Below are positions 1 to 12,100 of a stretch of DNA of 64,000 nt, one piece after another. Each line of letters begins with the position of its first letter. Position 1 is the first letter of the stretch. Location: assembly GCF_000150275.1 (NCBI RefSeq), contig NW_002060943.1:12865968-12929967 (forward strand). Reading direction: 5' to 3'. The position numbers and the translations under genes are program-made. The notes below the pieces were generated by a model that saw only the letters and a list, made by a program, of their open reading frames with translations, was not told the DNA's origin and ran no database searches. The DNA is from Trichoplax adhaerens. Its lineage: Eukaryota; Placozoa; Uniplacotomia; Trichoplacea; Trichoplacidae.

Positions 1-1
1 A

Positions 2-214
2 TTCAGAGTACGCCATCCAACTCGGCAATGCGCTGGAGTAAATGAAAGTGAACAGATTGTCATGGATAAATTACTGAAACCACAAATCAGAGCCGCTCAG
101 TTAGAAACCAATGTGCCTACAAGACCTTATGCGGGTGAAATTGGTGGCAAACACACAAGTGTAACTTACGAAGATAGGCAAATGTTGACTAGAAGTAAAG
201 TATTTGAAGAATAA
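2..214 (+). CDS. C-terminal exon of an unidentified protein (partial at the window edge)
   Basis: The + strand is open from base 2 to a TAA at 212-214, about 70 codons. Its composition is protein-like: basic and polar, with phrases such as ESEQIVMDKLLKPQIRAAQ and PTRPYAGEIGGKHTSVTY. It looks like the 3' end of a gene that starts before the window. The 5' limit is unknown: a splice acceptor may lie inside the first codons, or the exon may continue leftwards. I do not recognise the family. A Pro/Arg/Tyr/Gly-rich tail like this suggests a cytoplasmic protein, but no function is claimed. No membrane segment or signal is visible. Confidence 0.45.
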   Translation, partial: FRVRHPTRQCAGVNESEQIVMDKLLKPQIRAAQLETNVPTRPYAGEIGGKHTSVTYEDRQMLTRSKVFEE

Positions 215-1084
215 GATGTGGCTTATTATAAATGTCGATCGAGATCGGTCTCCATCTACTTTATAGTTGAAAACTAAAGATACATAAGCAAGCCTATTTT
301 CAAAAATAATCTTTTCAAGTGTAAACGCTATAATCGATATTAACATATCGGGATATAATCAAAGCTCGTTTTAAGCTAAGATTTTAATAATAAATTTCAA
401 TAGTAATGCGCTAAAACCACTAATAATGGTTTAATGATAATTCACATAATCCAAAATTCTAATGTAAAATTTCTCAGTATATTTGAAGCAGTTTTTTCGT
501 CAATTTATTTATCATATTTTCATTTTTAATACTATATCATTCCTATTAGAATGAGGATTATTATTATTACACACCAGCAAGCAAAGCAATTTTTGCATAC
601 GTAAATTGAGCAACTGGTAAAATAACCTTGTGACTATAATTGATTTCTTATCCGGGCATACTTTAAATATTTCTATTCAAGGATAATCTATCGCAGTGCT
701 GATTTAAATTATAATTAAGTGGGCTATCATTACATCTTCTGTGTGAATGTCTGCTTTAATCTATAACACCAGCAAATAATAATTGTTATATTGAATAAAG
801 ACTTGACTTTATTTCAGATATCGTGAGAGCTATGATTTATTAAAGATGGCATACACGAGGATAAATGAAATTAGTTTCTCGTCAAACAAACCTACTCCGT
901 TAGCGTAATAAGCTAGTAGTATCTACTTGTTGTAATCACTATACAAAATAATTGTCCTATTCCAACAATTACTGATTAATTAACATAAAAATATGCTACG
1001 AATATTGTGCAAGATTGGAAACCATGGCAATAGATTAAAAAAATTACTTATTAAATGGGAAATTAAATGTTATAATATTCTTAG
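215..1084. other. Intergenic, AT-rich
   Basis: I see no gene here. The stretch is AT-rich with stops in all frames, and open frames are short and of low quality. Confidence 0.5.
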
Positions 1085-1290
1085 CAGGGCAAGTATGATG
1101 ATGCTCTTACCTATGTTGAACGAGAAATTCCAAATCTACCTGGCAACACTTGGTGGGAATCATCCTCATGATGCTATATATTATCAAATTAGGGGCAGTT
1201 CATCGATAGAAGACTATCATCAAGCTATTCTCTTCTATCAAGAGTCCATTTCTATCATATACAATCTTTACGGAGAAGACTACCCTTAAA
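1085..1290 (+). pseudogene. Remnant of a kinesin-light-chain-like TPR gene
   Basis: A decayed copy of the repeat found in the gene at 3463-5205. Around 1086-1110 one frame reads the TPR signature GKYDDAL. The frame then shifts, and from about 1134 another frame carries IYLATLGGNHP, almost the same as the last repeat of the intact gene (IYIATLGENHP). It ends at a TAA at 1287-1289. Only one to two repeat units survive, out of frame with each other and with no usable start. It is probably a truncated tandem or dispersed paralogue. Confidence 0.5.
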
Positions 1291-3462
1291 TTCTTGACAA
1301 TTTTTTACAAGTAACCGAATGTTGTGATCAACTAGAAGAATATCCTTAAAATAGCAGCAATGCCGGAGACAATCAATATCATACATCATCATGCACGGCT
1401 TGATCAGTAAATCAATCAGTTAATGATCATTCTACATCATCAGAAAGTAATCTCAACATTCGTGTATTATAGAAATAACTGATAACACAAACTTTAAATT
1501 CCATCCTACTAGAACGGCAGCAGTAGTGTCTGATGATACAGTCTCTTCTCTACTCTATGCCGTATCGCATTAGTCTATTTTACATAAAAGTAGTGATAGT
1601 ATAAGTGGTATAGCATAAATATTTGTAAATTGGACTAAAGCACACTAATTCCGAGTTTTATTTTGTATTCCAATTGATTTCAATACTAGTTATAGTTATC
1701 ACATGTTCAGAGATACGATATATTTTCATGTCTATTGTAATGCGATCCTAATAATTAACATAATTTAAAGCTACCAATGCAATCTTGGAATATTTCTAAT
1801 TCTTATCAGACGCATGATTGTACTATATCTCCTGCTTAATAAATTCCAGACACACCCTATTAACGGAATATCAGTATTTATTCATTGTTTTCTAATTAAA
1901 TAAGAAAATGTATTTATTTTATTGCTATAGTTCCATATGTATGCATTGAAGCAACTATTGTCAGTGTTGTCTTGGGTATGGACTTTGTAGTATATTTTTT
2001 TTTGTTTTTGGTTGTTTGATAAGTTGCTACAATCAAGTGCTAGGGTTATTAAAGTGTTGTTTTATGGATATTTCTGGACCGTTCGTACCTTATAATATAC
2101 TGTTATTCTCCTTCCAAGCGTAGCAATCATACAGCAGATAAGGTCTAGTGAAGGTGTAGGATGGAAACTTGATCGCTTTATCCGGGTCATGATTTATCCT
2201 TGCTAGGTAATATTAATCTTTATGGAGTGTTATAGATAAAAGTCAGGTGTAATTTGTGCACCAGGTACTGCTTAATTTTAGTTAATGTAGCACCCAATTT
2301 GTTAGCTATTCAGAAAGACTACTGCAAAGTTTAGAGTAAGAAAATACATAACAATAATTCAATTAATCAGGAGTAATAATATAGGTTATATCAGCGGTAA
2401 TACTCCTAACCGATTTTTTTCTAATTATACTCGCATCACTGTCTAAAATTGACATGACAAACCAGAAGCTATAGCACTAGTATTTTAAAAATTATTATCT
2501 AGTTTTATGAAGATATACTGTATGTATAAATCAGTAACTATATCATGTTGTCTGAAAATTAAAGTCAATTTACAATAAAATGATTCATCCTTTCTTACTG
2601 TCAATTCTTGTACGTTATTCAAGCTAATACAAAATTATTACAACGATACTATCATGTTAATTACCTAGTTCCTAAAGTTAATTTGCTATAAAATAGTCCA
2701 TGCATTTTTAATGTATTATATATCATTAAAATATCATTTTATAACGGTATGCTGACTGCACAGCAAGGTGTGCGAGTTAGCTAGTATATGTATAAATCAG
2801 TACTTGTACCACGCAATTTAAAATTTAATACTACTTATCGATTTTTTGATGTATTGTACGTTATTAAAGCGAACACAAAATTGATATAACGATAATATCA
2901 TGTTAATGTAGTGATCTAGGCATTAAAGTAAATTTACACTAAAATAATCCATTCATTTGTGGTGTATTAGACGTTATTAAAGCGTGTAAAAATTGATATA
3001 ATGATATTGTCATGTTAATTTTCTGTTCTATTTACGAGGCTTTCTCTAATTTTACATTCATGATGTGATTAATACTCGTATTTACTCATTCCACACCAGC
3101 TTTATACTCATGCGTGCGTTATAATGATGATGGTAGATACCGTGGATTACTGATGCTGGAATAATGTTGATGAAAAAAAAGGATGGAAAATTAACAATTA
3201 CACAGTTTGATCAATATTTTCTTCTTTAAAATTATGACAATCATGATTTGCACGTGGTAGTCGTTCCGTAAATTAAGCATCGCTAAATTGAAGTCCGCCC
3301 CTAACTGCAATCAAGGGGAAGGTAGCTATTTTATATATTACTGCCTACATCGACTGAATTCTTCTTTGGCACAACTATCAAAGTGGCATTCTATTTGGAA
3401 AAGAGCATTGGTGTCTATTTTATTTATATGATATCTTGTCATTCTTGTTCAATAAGTTAAAT
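1291..3462. other. Intergenic upstream of the TPR gene
   Basis: No gene is seen. The stretch is AT-rich with many stops. Around 2500-3020 it holds a degenerate tandem repeat (listed separately). The last few hundred bases are presumably the promoter and 5' leader of the TPR gene. Confidence 0.45.
2500..3020. repeat. Degenerate tandem repeat, unit roughly 120-125 bp
   Basis: Phrases such as 'TAAAGTnAATTTnCnnTAAAAT' followed by 'CATGTTAAT' recur near 2558, 2674 and 2924. 'GTACGTTATT/GACGTTATTAAAGC' and 'TATAAATCAGTA' also repeat. Spacings of about 116 and 250 bp imply a unit near 120 bp with substantial decay. Confidence 0.4.
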
Positions 3463-5205
3463 ATGGCTAGCCAGTCCGAATTAGCGACTTTCCGTAAAGC
3501 AATAAAACATATGCATAAAATAGGCATGAAACGAGCACAAGAAGGCGATTCTGAAGGAGCATTATATTGCTATAAAGAGGCTGCAGCTCAAATTAAAGCG
3601 ATTCCTGATAGAGGTAATTATTTTGATAAAGTTGAGTACTCTATCTGTCTGGATATAGCGATTCATTATGTACAAGAAGAGGAATTGGAAGAAGTTGATC
3701 AATGGCATAGTCAAGCGGAGGAGTTGGCTACAAAACTGCAAGATCAAACGAAAATATCGATGTGTTTAGATGTTAAGGGAGACATTAAACGATTAAGAGG
3801 TGATATCGACGGAGCTTTAAGCGATTACAAGAAAGCACTTGAAACAAAATTGACCAAGTTAGGGAGCGAAGACATCATTGTTGGCCTTTCCTATATAAAT
3901 ATTGGCAAGGTTTATGAAATTCAAGGCAAGTATGATGATGCTTTATCCATGCATAACAAAGCACTACAAACGCAATTAGCAGAATTTGGCGACGATGATC
4001 CATGTGTTGCCACATCCTATCACGACATGGGACAAATCCTTTATCATCAAGGCAAGTATGATGATGCTCTGTTGATGTATAAGAAAGCGCTGAAGATTAG
4101 GCTAGAAGAATTTGACGACGATGATCTTGACGTAGCCAAGACATATCACAATATTGGACTGGTCAATAGTAAACAAGGCAAGTATAAGGATGCTCTAGTT
4201 ATGTATAACAAATCCCTGGAGATTGAACTTGCACAACTTGATGAAGATGATGCAAGTGTTGCAACAACTTATCTCAATATTGCAGTGGTCTATCAACATC
4301 AAGGCAAGTATGATGATGCTTTATCCATAATGAAAAAATCACTGGCGACTCAAGAAGCAAAACTTGGTGGAAATCATCCAAGTAATGCCACTACCTATCT
4401 CAATATGGGCCATGTCTTTTACAAGCAAGGTAAGTATGACGATGCTCTGTTGATGTATCATAAATCGTTGGAGATTGAACAAGCACAACATGGCGAAAAT
4501 CATTCAAGTGTTGCAACGCCATATCACAATATTGGACAAGTCTACAGTAAGCAAGGCAAGTATGATGATGCTCTCTCCATATTGAATAAATCATTGCAGA
4601 TTCAACTATCACAACTTGGTGAGAATCACTTCAGTGTTGCCACACTCTATCACACCATTGGACAAGTCTACTATGAACAAGGCAAATTTAATGATGCCCT
4701 ATCCATGTATAATAAATCACTGAAGATAGAACAACCCCAACTTGGTGATAACCATCCAAGTATTGCCACATTATATAATAGCATTGGGCTTGCCTATATT
4801 GATCAAGGTAAGAACGATGATGCTCTATCCATGTTGAATAAATCACTAAAGATTGAGCTAGAACAACTTGGTGACAATCATCCAAATATTGCTACAACAT
4901 ATCACAACATGGCAAGTGTCTATGATCATCAAGGCAAGTACGATGATGCTCTATCCCTGTATAACAAATCGCTTACCATCCAACTAGCTCAATTGGGTGA
5001 AAACCATCCAAGTGTCGCCCGTTCATATCATAAAATTGGACTGACTTATGATCATCAAGGCAAGTATGATGATGCTCTAGCCATGTTAAACAAGGCATTG
5101 GCAATCTACATAGCAACACTTGGTGAGAATCATCCTGATACCGCTACTTGCCAAGAAAATCAAGCTGAAGTTAAGCATCATATCGCATCTTTCACATCAA
5201 CATAA
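3463..5205 (+). CDS. Kinesin-light-chain-like TPR-repeat protein, single exon
   Basis: An intronless frame of 580 codons. The first ATG is at 3463; the frame is open a little further upstream, but only through non-ATG codons. The N-terminal ~100 residues are helical and divergent. Then come about eleven tandem 42-residue TPR units, each beginning Q-G-K-Y-D-D-A-L and containing a LGENHPSVAT-like turn and a YHNIGQVY-like helix. The 42-residue unit with conserved N-H-P is typical of the kinesin-light-chain/nephrocystin-3 style of TPR, which binds peptide ligands. No motor-binding coiled coil, NB-ARC, kinase or membrane segment is present, so it is a stand-alone scaffold whose partner is unknown. 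The 126-bp units are very alike at DNA level, suggesting recent unit duplication or gene conversion. A broken relative lies at 1085-1290. Confidence 0.92.
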   Translation: MASQSELATFRKAIKHMHKIGMKRAQEGDSEGALYCYKEAAAQIKAIPDRGNYFDKVEYSICLDIAIHYVQEEELEEVDQWHSQAEELATKLQDQTKISMCLDVKGDIKRLRGDIDGALSDYKKALETKLTKLGSEDIIVGLSYINIGKVYEIQGKYDDALSMHNKALQTQLAEFGDDDPCVATSYHDMGQILYHQGKYDDALLMYKKALKIRLEEFDDDDLDVAKTYHNIGLVNSKQGKYKDALVMYNKSLEIELAQLDEDDASVATTYLNIAVVYQHQGKYDDALSIMKKSLATQEAKLGGNHPSNATTYLNMGHVFYKQGKYDDALLMYHKSLEIEQAQHGENHSSVATPYHNIGQVYSKQGKYDDALSILNKSLQIQLSQLGENHFSVATLYHTIGQVYYEQGKFNDALSMYNKSLKIEQPQLGDNHPSIATLYNSIGLAYIDQGKNDDALSMLNKSLKIELEQLGDNHPNIATTYHNMASVYDHQGKYDDALSLYNKSLTIQLAQLGENHPSVARSYHKIGLTYDHQGKYDDALAMLNKALAIYIATLGENHPDTATCQENQAEVKHHIASFTST

Positions 5206-5440
5206 GATAGCTTCCAACGGCTGCTTAGCACAGACCCAAGTTTTCTTGATCATAAAAACTAGAATTTCCTTTAGTATAAATGGAGCTCATAATATGCCTC
5301 ATATGTAGATCACTAGTAAACCTGCTGTTCAAATGGAGGGTCAGAAAAATTGATCCATTTCATTATCTCCTCTAGAATCTGTCATGAAGTTAACGATTGC
5401 ACAAGCAATAGTAACTTATCGGTCAAGTACCTTACTGTAC

Positions 5441-5800
5441 AGTTTAACTCCTTTCATAACTACCATCCAATTACTGACTGATATTTTTGATCAGCTTTTG
5501 CTGTAGTAGAAAGAATACACTACCGTATAATATAACTCGTTTTATAACTACCATCCAATTACTGACTGATATTTTTGATCAGCTTTTGCTGTAGTAGGAA
5601 GAATACACTACCGTATAATATAACTCGTTTTATAACTACCATCCAATTACTGACTGATATTTTTGATCAGCTTTTGCTGTAGTAGGAAGAATACACTACC
5701 GTATAATATAACTCGTTTTATAACTACCATCAAATTACTAACTGATATTTTTGATCAGCTTTTGCTGTAGTAGAAAGAATACATTACAGCGTAATATTGA
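5441..5800. repeat. Tandem repeat, 88-bp unit, four copies
   Basis: Units start at 5457, 5545, 5633 and 5721 (exact 88-bp steps) with the phrase 'TAACTACCATCCAATTACTG'. Copies 2 and 3 are almost identical; the outer copies are more diverged. Each unit contains a palindromic TTTTGATCA core. It lies about 230 bp downstream of the TPR gene stop. Confidence 0.93.
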
Positions 5801-5942
5801 TGACATCTAGTCCGTAAATAACCTGTGAGATGAATACTTTTATTTCATTACAAATATAGATAGTTGAATAATTAATCTCGCCATACTTTCCAAATACTCC
5901 TTAATAAAATGTATGTCAACACTAACTTCCTGTTCCCTAATT

Positions 5943-6545
5943 GTTTGGGTTTAGACATTTCGAATGTAGAAGGAAGAATAAAAATTGAATTTCTGACTAG
6001 TCTATTGCGTGCATCTGTTATATCCGTATATCAAGAATAAAATTTCCCTGATCCCCATCTACTTGGATTTAGACATTTCGAATCCAGAATCTGTATGGAA
6101 TTAGACATTTTGAATTCATAAGGAAGAGAGTAGTCATTTCATTCTCCATTAATCCATTGAGTGCATGTGTTATATCTACGAATAAATAATAGCTTTCCTG
6201 TTGCCTACTACATGGAATTAGACATTTTGAATCCATAAGGAAGAGAGTAGTCATTTCATTCTCCATTAATAAATTGAGTGCATGTGTTATATCTACGAAT
6301 AAATAATAGCTTTCCTGTTGCCTACTACATGGAATTAGACATTTTGAATCCATAAGGAAGAGAGTAGTCATTTCATTCTCCATTAATCCATTGAGTGCAT
6401 CTGTAATATCTACGTATAGATAATAGCTTTCCTGTTGCTGATTAAGTCAGTTTGGTGAAGATATTTTCAATCCGTAAAAAGGAAGAATCATCATTTTTAT
6501 TTTCGACTACATGTAGTCCATTTAGTGCTTCTGCTATACCTATCG
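5943..6545. repeat. Tandem repeat, 117-bp unit, three close copies plus decayed flanking copies
   Basis: 'TGGAATTAGACATTTTGAAT' starts at 6096, 6213 and 6330, exactly 117 bp apart. Weaker copies precede it (5945-6060, TTTAGACATTTCGAAT) and follow it (to about 6545). Because 117 is divisible by three, the minus strand stays open through the close copies as a repeated 39-residue string. I take that as a by-product of the period rather than a gene. Confidence 0.9.
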
Positions 6546-7274
6546 TTATTTACCCTGACTACAAGTATGAATCCATTGGAAATTGGTCATGCTATGCCGT
6601 TAATACGTATGTCATCGAAAATTAATGATAATTAGGTGAAAACAATACTAATCTCGCTAGCTCATTGCATTAAGTAGTTAGAATAACCTCAATTCATTTT
6701 GCTATAAATATAAGCCACATTAGCACAAGACAATAACATGCAATAGCTATCATTTATTTGACATTTTCAACTATTTCCTTTCAGAAAAGGAAAACTGTAT
6801 ATCATGCTTTCAATAATTATTGCAGTCATAAACACAAACGCCATCCTTGTTCGTTAAGTAGAAGAACCTATTCAATAATTGCCAACTGTTGCGCAGTTAA
6901 GGTAACGCAAATCAATTAACCGACGATGACCTCAATAAATGCTTAGTTTTAACGCCAAACACTTTCAATGCATTATCATCACTGCTGATATACGCATATT
7001 GTAGAGCAAGCTGGATAGTACTTCAAGAATAAACTATTAAATGATACTGTTTACGGATAGAGTATCTACAGATTATGCAAACGCTATTACGTAATACAAG
7101 TATTTGCTATCCTACGATCAAGACCTGATTGCATTTAGCTGAAGCAAAACTTCATTACTTCTATCACTGTATAACTATCTATGGATGAGAAATTGCTAGA
7201 ATAAAAATACAAGTTTAGACCCTACTTTTAAGCCACCTACTAAGGAGAGAGCTTGATGCAAAGTTGCCTTTCTT
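6546..7274. other. Intergenic between the 117-bp array and the SDR gene
   Basis: No gene or clear repeat is seen. This is AT-rich sequence that probably includes the 3' UTR of the SDR gene near its right end. Confidence 0.4.
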
Positions 7275-8246
7275 TTAATCACGCTTTTTCGACAACCCTG
7301 TCAACTCTTCACTCAGGTGCCACAACCTTTTAGCAACATCATCGTCATAAGCCTGTTTTGCACACGTTTTTTCTCGACAATCGCTGAAATATTTACCACT
7401 AACTCCTTCTAATGATTCATCTACAGCGCAAAAGATGGAGGTTTGTGCTCCTTGCTTGGGTGTTTTAAATCCAAGCCAAATCAAGGGTGTAATTAGAGAA
7501 TTGAGGAAGCTAAATTTACGAACACTAAAGTGACGCTGGAGTTCCGTATCGACAGCTCCAGGATGTAAGCTATTGGCAGTGACTGCAGTTCCTTGTAATC
7601 GTTTGGCTAATTCACGCGTAAACAAGACGTTGGCTAATTTACTTTGAGAATAAGCAGCTACAGAACCATACCCTTTCTCACTATTGATATCATCAAAATT
7701 GATCTTTCCCATCGTATGAGCCAACGATGATACATTGATAATCCTACTGGGTGCACAAGTTTTCAATTTATCCAGCAATAAATTGGTCAATAAAAAGTGG
7801 CCAAAATGATTGGTTCCTATCTGCATTTCAAATCCATCTTGTGTTTTGGAGTATGGACACATCATAATACCAGCGTTATTTAATAAAATATCCACTCGAT
7901 CTTCTTTCTCATTGACATAGTCGGCAAAGTCTCGTACCGACTGCAAAGATGCTAAATCGAGTGGGCAAAAGATAACCTCACTATTGCCACTTTGCTGTAT
8001 AATATCTTCCACTGCTTCTTTACCTTTGCTTTCACTACGACATGCTAAAATAACGCGAGCACCACGTTGAGCTAAATCGATGGCAGTCGCTTTGCCAATG
8101 CCAGTATTGCCTCCAGTAATGATGACGGTCTTATGATGGAGTTTAGCTTTACTATGGCATGAACCTCCTTGATTATAAGAACGTAAAATCAACAGAGCGA
8201 TGCCAGCGACGCCGACAACAGCAGCAATTTCAGGTGTAGAAATCAT
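7275..8246 (-). CDS. Retinol-dehydrogenase-like short-chain dehydrogenase/reductase (RDH11-14 type)
   Basis: A single exon of 323 residues with an ATG at 8244-8246. An N-terminal hydrophobic anchor (about residues 6-22) precedes the Rossmann fold. The NAD(P)-binding TGGNTGIG spans residues 44-51, NNAG is at 123-126, the catalytic Ser lies in NVSS (171-174), and the active site is Y199-S-Q-S-K203. A PGAVDTEL segment follows at about 229-236. This is the membrane-anchored 'classical' SDR layout of retinol dehydrogenases 11-14 and WWOX-like relatives, which reduce or oxidise retinoids and other lipophilic carbonyls at the ER or mitochondria. The residue after the second strand (ACRSESKGKEA) favours NADP. 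The exact substrate cannot be read. Lack of introns is unusual beside its intron-rich neighbours and might reflect an old retrocopy. It is divergently placed to the PLD gene. Confidence 0.94.
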   Translation of the reverse strand: MISTPEIAAVVGVAGIALLILRSYNQGGSCHSKAKLHHKTVIITGGNTGIGKATAIDLAQRGARVILACRSESKGKEAVEDIIQQSGNSEVIFCPLDLASLQSVRDFADYVNEKEDRVDILLNNAGIMMCPYSKTQDGFEMQIGTNHFGHFLLTNLLLDKLKTCAPSRIINVSSLAHTMGKINFDDINSEKGYGSVAAYSQSKLANVLFTRELAKRLQGTAVTANSLHPGAVDTELQRHFSVRKFSFLNSLITPLIWLGFKTPKQGAQTSIFCAVDESLEGVSGKYFSDCREKTCAKQAYDDDVAKRLWHLSEELTGLSKKRD

Positions 8247-9146
8247 GGTAGATCATCCAATAGCACACTTATCAACTAAGATATTATAGCCCAACACTAG
8301 ACCAACAAGATGAAGAATAACGAGGAAAAAGTGCAACGTTGTGGAGGTTTTACTTCCTCTTCTACGTTGATGATCGATGAATATAATTTGTTTAATGGCG
8401 GCGAGAAAGCTTAAGCAGTACCGGCCGGTATATAACCTTACTGTCAATCGCCGGACATCTCCATCATTTGCTTCCTTCCTGCCGTCCGTCTCTTTCGCTG
8501 AGTCATCAAGAGTTGTACAGTACAATACTGTAGACCGAGTACTGTACGGTAGCATCATGGACGACTGGAATAGCGGACTTCAACGGCCGAGCTTGGAGCG
8601 AGAAAGAGGAAAATAGTACCTAGACCTAACCAAGGACTTGTAAGAGGAATCAATTTTCCTCTTAAACCAATCGCTGGCCTAACCATAACCGAATAAAGTA
8701 GCAATTTCCTTTAGCATGTCCTGGCCTAACCGAAATCCCTGGATTGAGGTGAGATTGTACTGTAATTCTCTGTACCGTAGGCCGTACGAACGGTACTGTA
8801 GCCATCGGATGAACGGACGAAGGACATACGGACGGCAGCCTACTTGGGCAAATCAGGTCTTGTTGGGCCAGACTTTCATGTCTACTTCTTCATTCCATGG
8901 CTGACAATTCATGATTGGTTTCTTGCCTTAAGCTACTTTCCTTCATCGTAGAACAATCATGCATAAGGATGATAAGGTAGGCAGGTTGCCTGTTGTATTG
9001 CTGTTGATTGTAGAGATGGGCATATAAAATGAGGTGTTTGAAGGATGCATTGATGGATCCATCAATCAATCATGGCCTAACATGCAATGCATTTTGATTG
9101 CATAGATTCGCTACTATCCTATCCATACTGTCACTGGTGTGAATAG
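8247..9146. promoter_or_regulatory. Head-to-head intergenic region between the SDR (-) and PLD3-like (+) genes
   Basis: About 0.9 kb that must hold both promoters and probably the missing first exon of the PLD gene. It is less AT-rich than its surroundings. It contains clusters of GTAC-centred palindromes at 8513-8550 and 8753-8802, including an imperfect hairpin with arms CTGTACCGT and ACGGTACTG. Open frames here are short and not protein-like. Confidence 0.4.
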
Positions 9147-12100
9147 TAAAGAAACTCTGGCGACATCCAATAATCTTCGTGTTTGCATTAAAGTTATCCT
9201 GGTTATTTCTGCCATTGCCATGGCTCTAATCTTATGTTACCATCGCCCATATGATATTTCCACCCAACATCCGCCCAAGCAATCGCAACGAGATGATGAC
9301 CAAAACAACATCAATCTCTCTCAAGATCATTGTCAGTAAGTACTAATATTGATCATCATGTCCTTCCTTGTTGCTGTATTAAGAGCATTAATGGGATGCC
9401 TAAATGACGCACGGATGTTCTAGTAAAGTACATGTTGAATGATTATAATGGACTCAAAAACTAAAGTACCTGCAGATATGATCTAATAAAATAACGATAA
9501 AGACTAGACTAGTCAGTCGCTGGAGTGCCCACCATTAGATTTATTTAATCTGGCTAGAAAAGAGTTATATCAACACTTGTCTCCCGTAGCGCTACGAACG
9601 ATAATTATTAACTGAAGGTCTCAATCGTCAATTACCATGTACTTGTTAATATTCTAGTCTACTCGCATTTATTATGTGAATAATAGCAATAATAATATTC
9701 GACTCAAGGAGTAAAATTTCTGCAGACTGTTTAAATAAAATAAGATAAGGATAAGACTAATTCCATCACTAGAGTGCTGACGATTTAATGTAACCTCACT
9801 AAAGAAAGAGTAAGACGTATTAGCAGCCATCTTCCTTGATTGCTACAAGCTTTAACTGAATGCCTACGTGCCCAATGATTAATTGTTCGTTAATGTTCTA
9901 GTAAATATCGTTCCTGTTGAATAATAATTACAATATCATCGACTCATAAACTAAATAAAAATACCTGCAGATTGATTGAATTAGTTAACATAAGGACAAA
10001 ACGAGTCAATTACTAGAGTACCAACGATTTAATTTAGTCTTTTAAAATAATAGTACTATCAACGCTCGTCTCCTTTGGCAATGTTTAATACCTACATGCT
10101 CAATGACCATTTGCTTGCAAATGATCATAGTGACTACTTCTTGAATGATTATAGTCGACCCAGAAACTAAAGTACATACTGTGCAGTGCAGAATGATCAA
10201 TGAAGACAAAGGCTAGAGTGTTGACGATTACATGTAGTCTCACTAGATAATAGCAACACTCATCTGCCGATGATTTGATTTAGTCGCCCTGAAAAGTAAC
10301 AATGTTAACACCCATCTCTCTTGACTACTACGAACGTTAACTAAAAGCTTATGCTCAATGATCCTTTACGCATTAGTATTCTAGTACAGTACGTACAGCG
10401 TATCTTAAATGATAATATAATCGACTCCAAAACTAAATAATTATACCTGTAAATGAGTGATCAAATAAAATGAGAACGAGAGTACCGACGATTTGATGCA
10501 TAACATAATCTCGCTAGAAAATAGGAATAGGAACACTTATCTCGCGTGGTTGTTACGACCGTTTAGCGAATGCCTCAATGCTTATGGGATCATTGGCTTT
10601 CAAAACTAAAATACCTGCAGAATGGTTAAAGAAGATACGGATAGAGTGCCAACGATTCGATTTAGTCTTGCTAAAAAAATACTAATACAGTATCAACACT
10701 CATCTACCTTGGCTGATATTCCAATTTAAAGCACTTTCGCGCATTCATCGACCATTTGTACATCCTATCTAATTATAATTATTTTACTTATCCATTCTCT
10801 GTTTCTTTCAAGAGCTGAACTGGTGGAAAGTGTACCTCAAAATTTAACTTACCCGGCCAAAGCAATTCATTTAAACAGCACTTATCAAGCTTGGATGAAA
10901 CTCATCAAGTCTGCTCAGCACACCATCGATATTGCCTCCTTTTACTGGACGCTGCAAGGTTCTGACACCAGCTTTCATGATAATTCAGCAAATGAGGTAA
11001 ATTTACAATACTTAATATTTAAAATTTCAATCGCAAATAAAAAACAACTTTTGTATCACATATTACGAATCTGTTACTCAATATGGACTTCCTTTATTTA
11101 ATCACTTTGTATGCTTCTTTAAATGGACAACAATCATAGGAATGCTATATTCACTTACATTCGTATAACCTGCATACTAGCATAAATCGACGTACGTTAT
11201 ACCGTATACCGTACTTGAGATAAAAAATGAATGTTTTCTATCCAAGCAATTCTTCTCAGACTATCCTACCTAACAATGAATTAATTAATTAATTATTGAA
11301 TCGATGAATTCGACTTTGACTGTTAATCGATTCTATTTTCTTAATTTTACAATGTTAAATATAAAAAGGGCCAATCAATATTTCATCAATTACTAAATGC
11401 TGGTACAAAGAGAAATATATCTATACGCATTGTCCAGAATGAGCCAAGCAAAAGAATGAAGGATGTCGATACCCAGGAATTAATGAATAAGCATGCAGCT
11501 CAAGTACGAAGTATAAATTTTACGCGATTATTACGTGCCGGAATATTGCATACCAAATTCATGTTAGTTGATAATCGCCATTTCTTAGTTGGAAGTGCCA
11601 ATTTTGATTGGAGAGCCCTAACTCAAGTAAGTAGTAGAAGCGCCTCTGACCATTTATCATAGACTACACTAGATTTGTTTAAGATCATATAAAAGAATAA
11701 ATAAAGAAAAAGAGGGATATCAACTAACAAACAACACTAAAGGATAACTTGTATATACAAACTGTTATGTCTTAATTTATTTAGCACTTTATCACTGTTC
11801 ATATAGAATATCCTTTAAGATTGATGAGTCTACAAGTAGCAGAATAGTATGAGATTAAAAATACGTGTATAATTTTTGTTCTTTATTTTAAAGTAACTCA
11901 TATCATGATTTTATTATTATCATTTCATGAAATCTGTGCAATGGTCGTAGATACATGAGGTGGGTATTATGATGTCTAATTGCAAAACCCTGGCTACGGA
12001 TCTGCAAAAAATTTTCCAGATTTATTGGAAATTAAGCGAGCCTAATTCGGTTATTCCATCTTCTTGGAGTCCCAATTATGATACTAAAATCAATGTTAAT

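Noticed and set aside
6069-6383. Minus-strand frame of 104 codons with a repeated 39-residue string
   Set aside because: It is produced by a 117-bp tandem repeat whose period is a multiple of three; the flanking decayed copies are not open.
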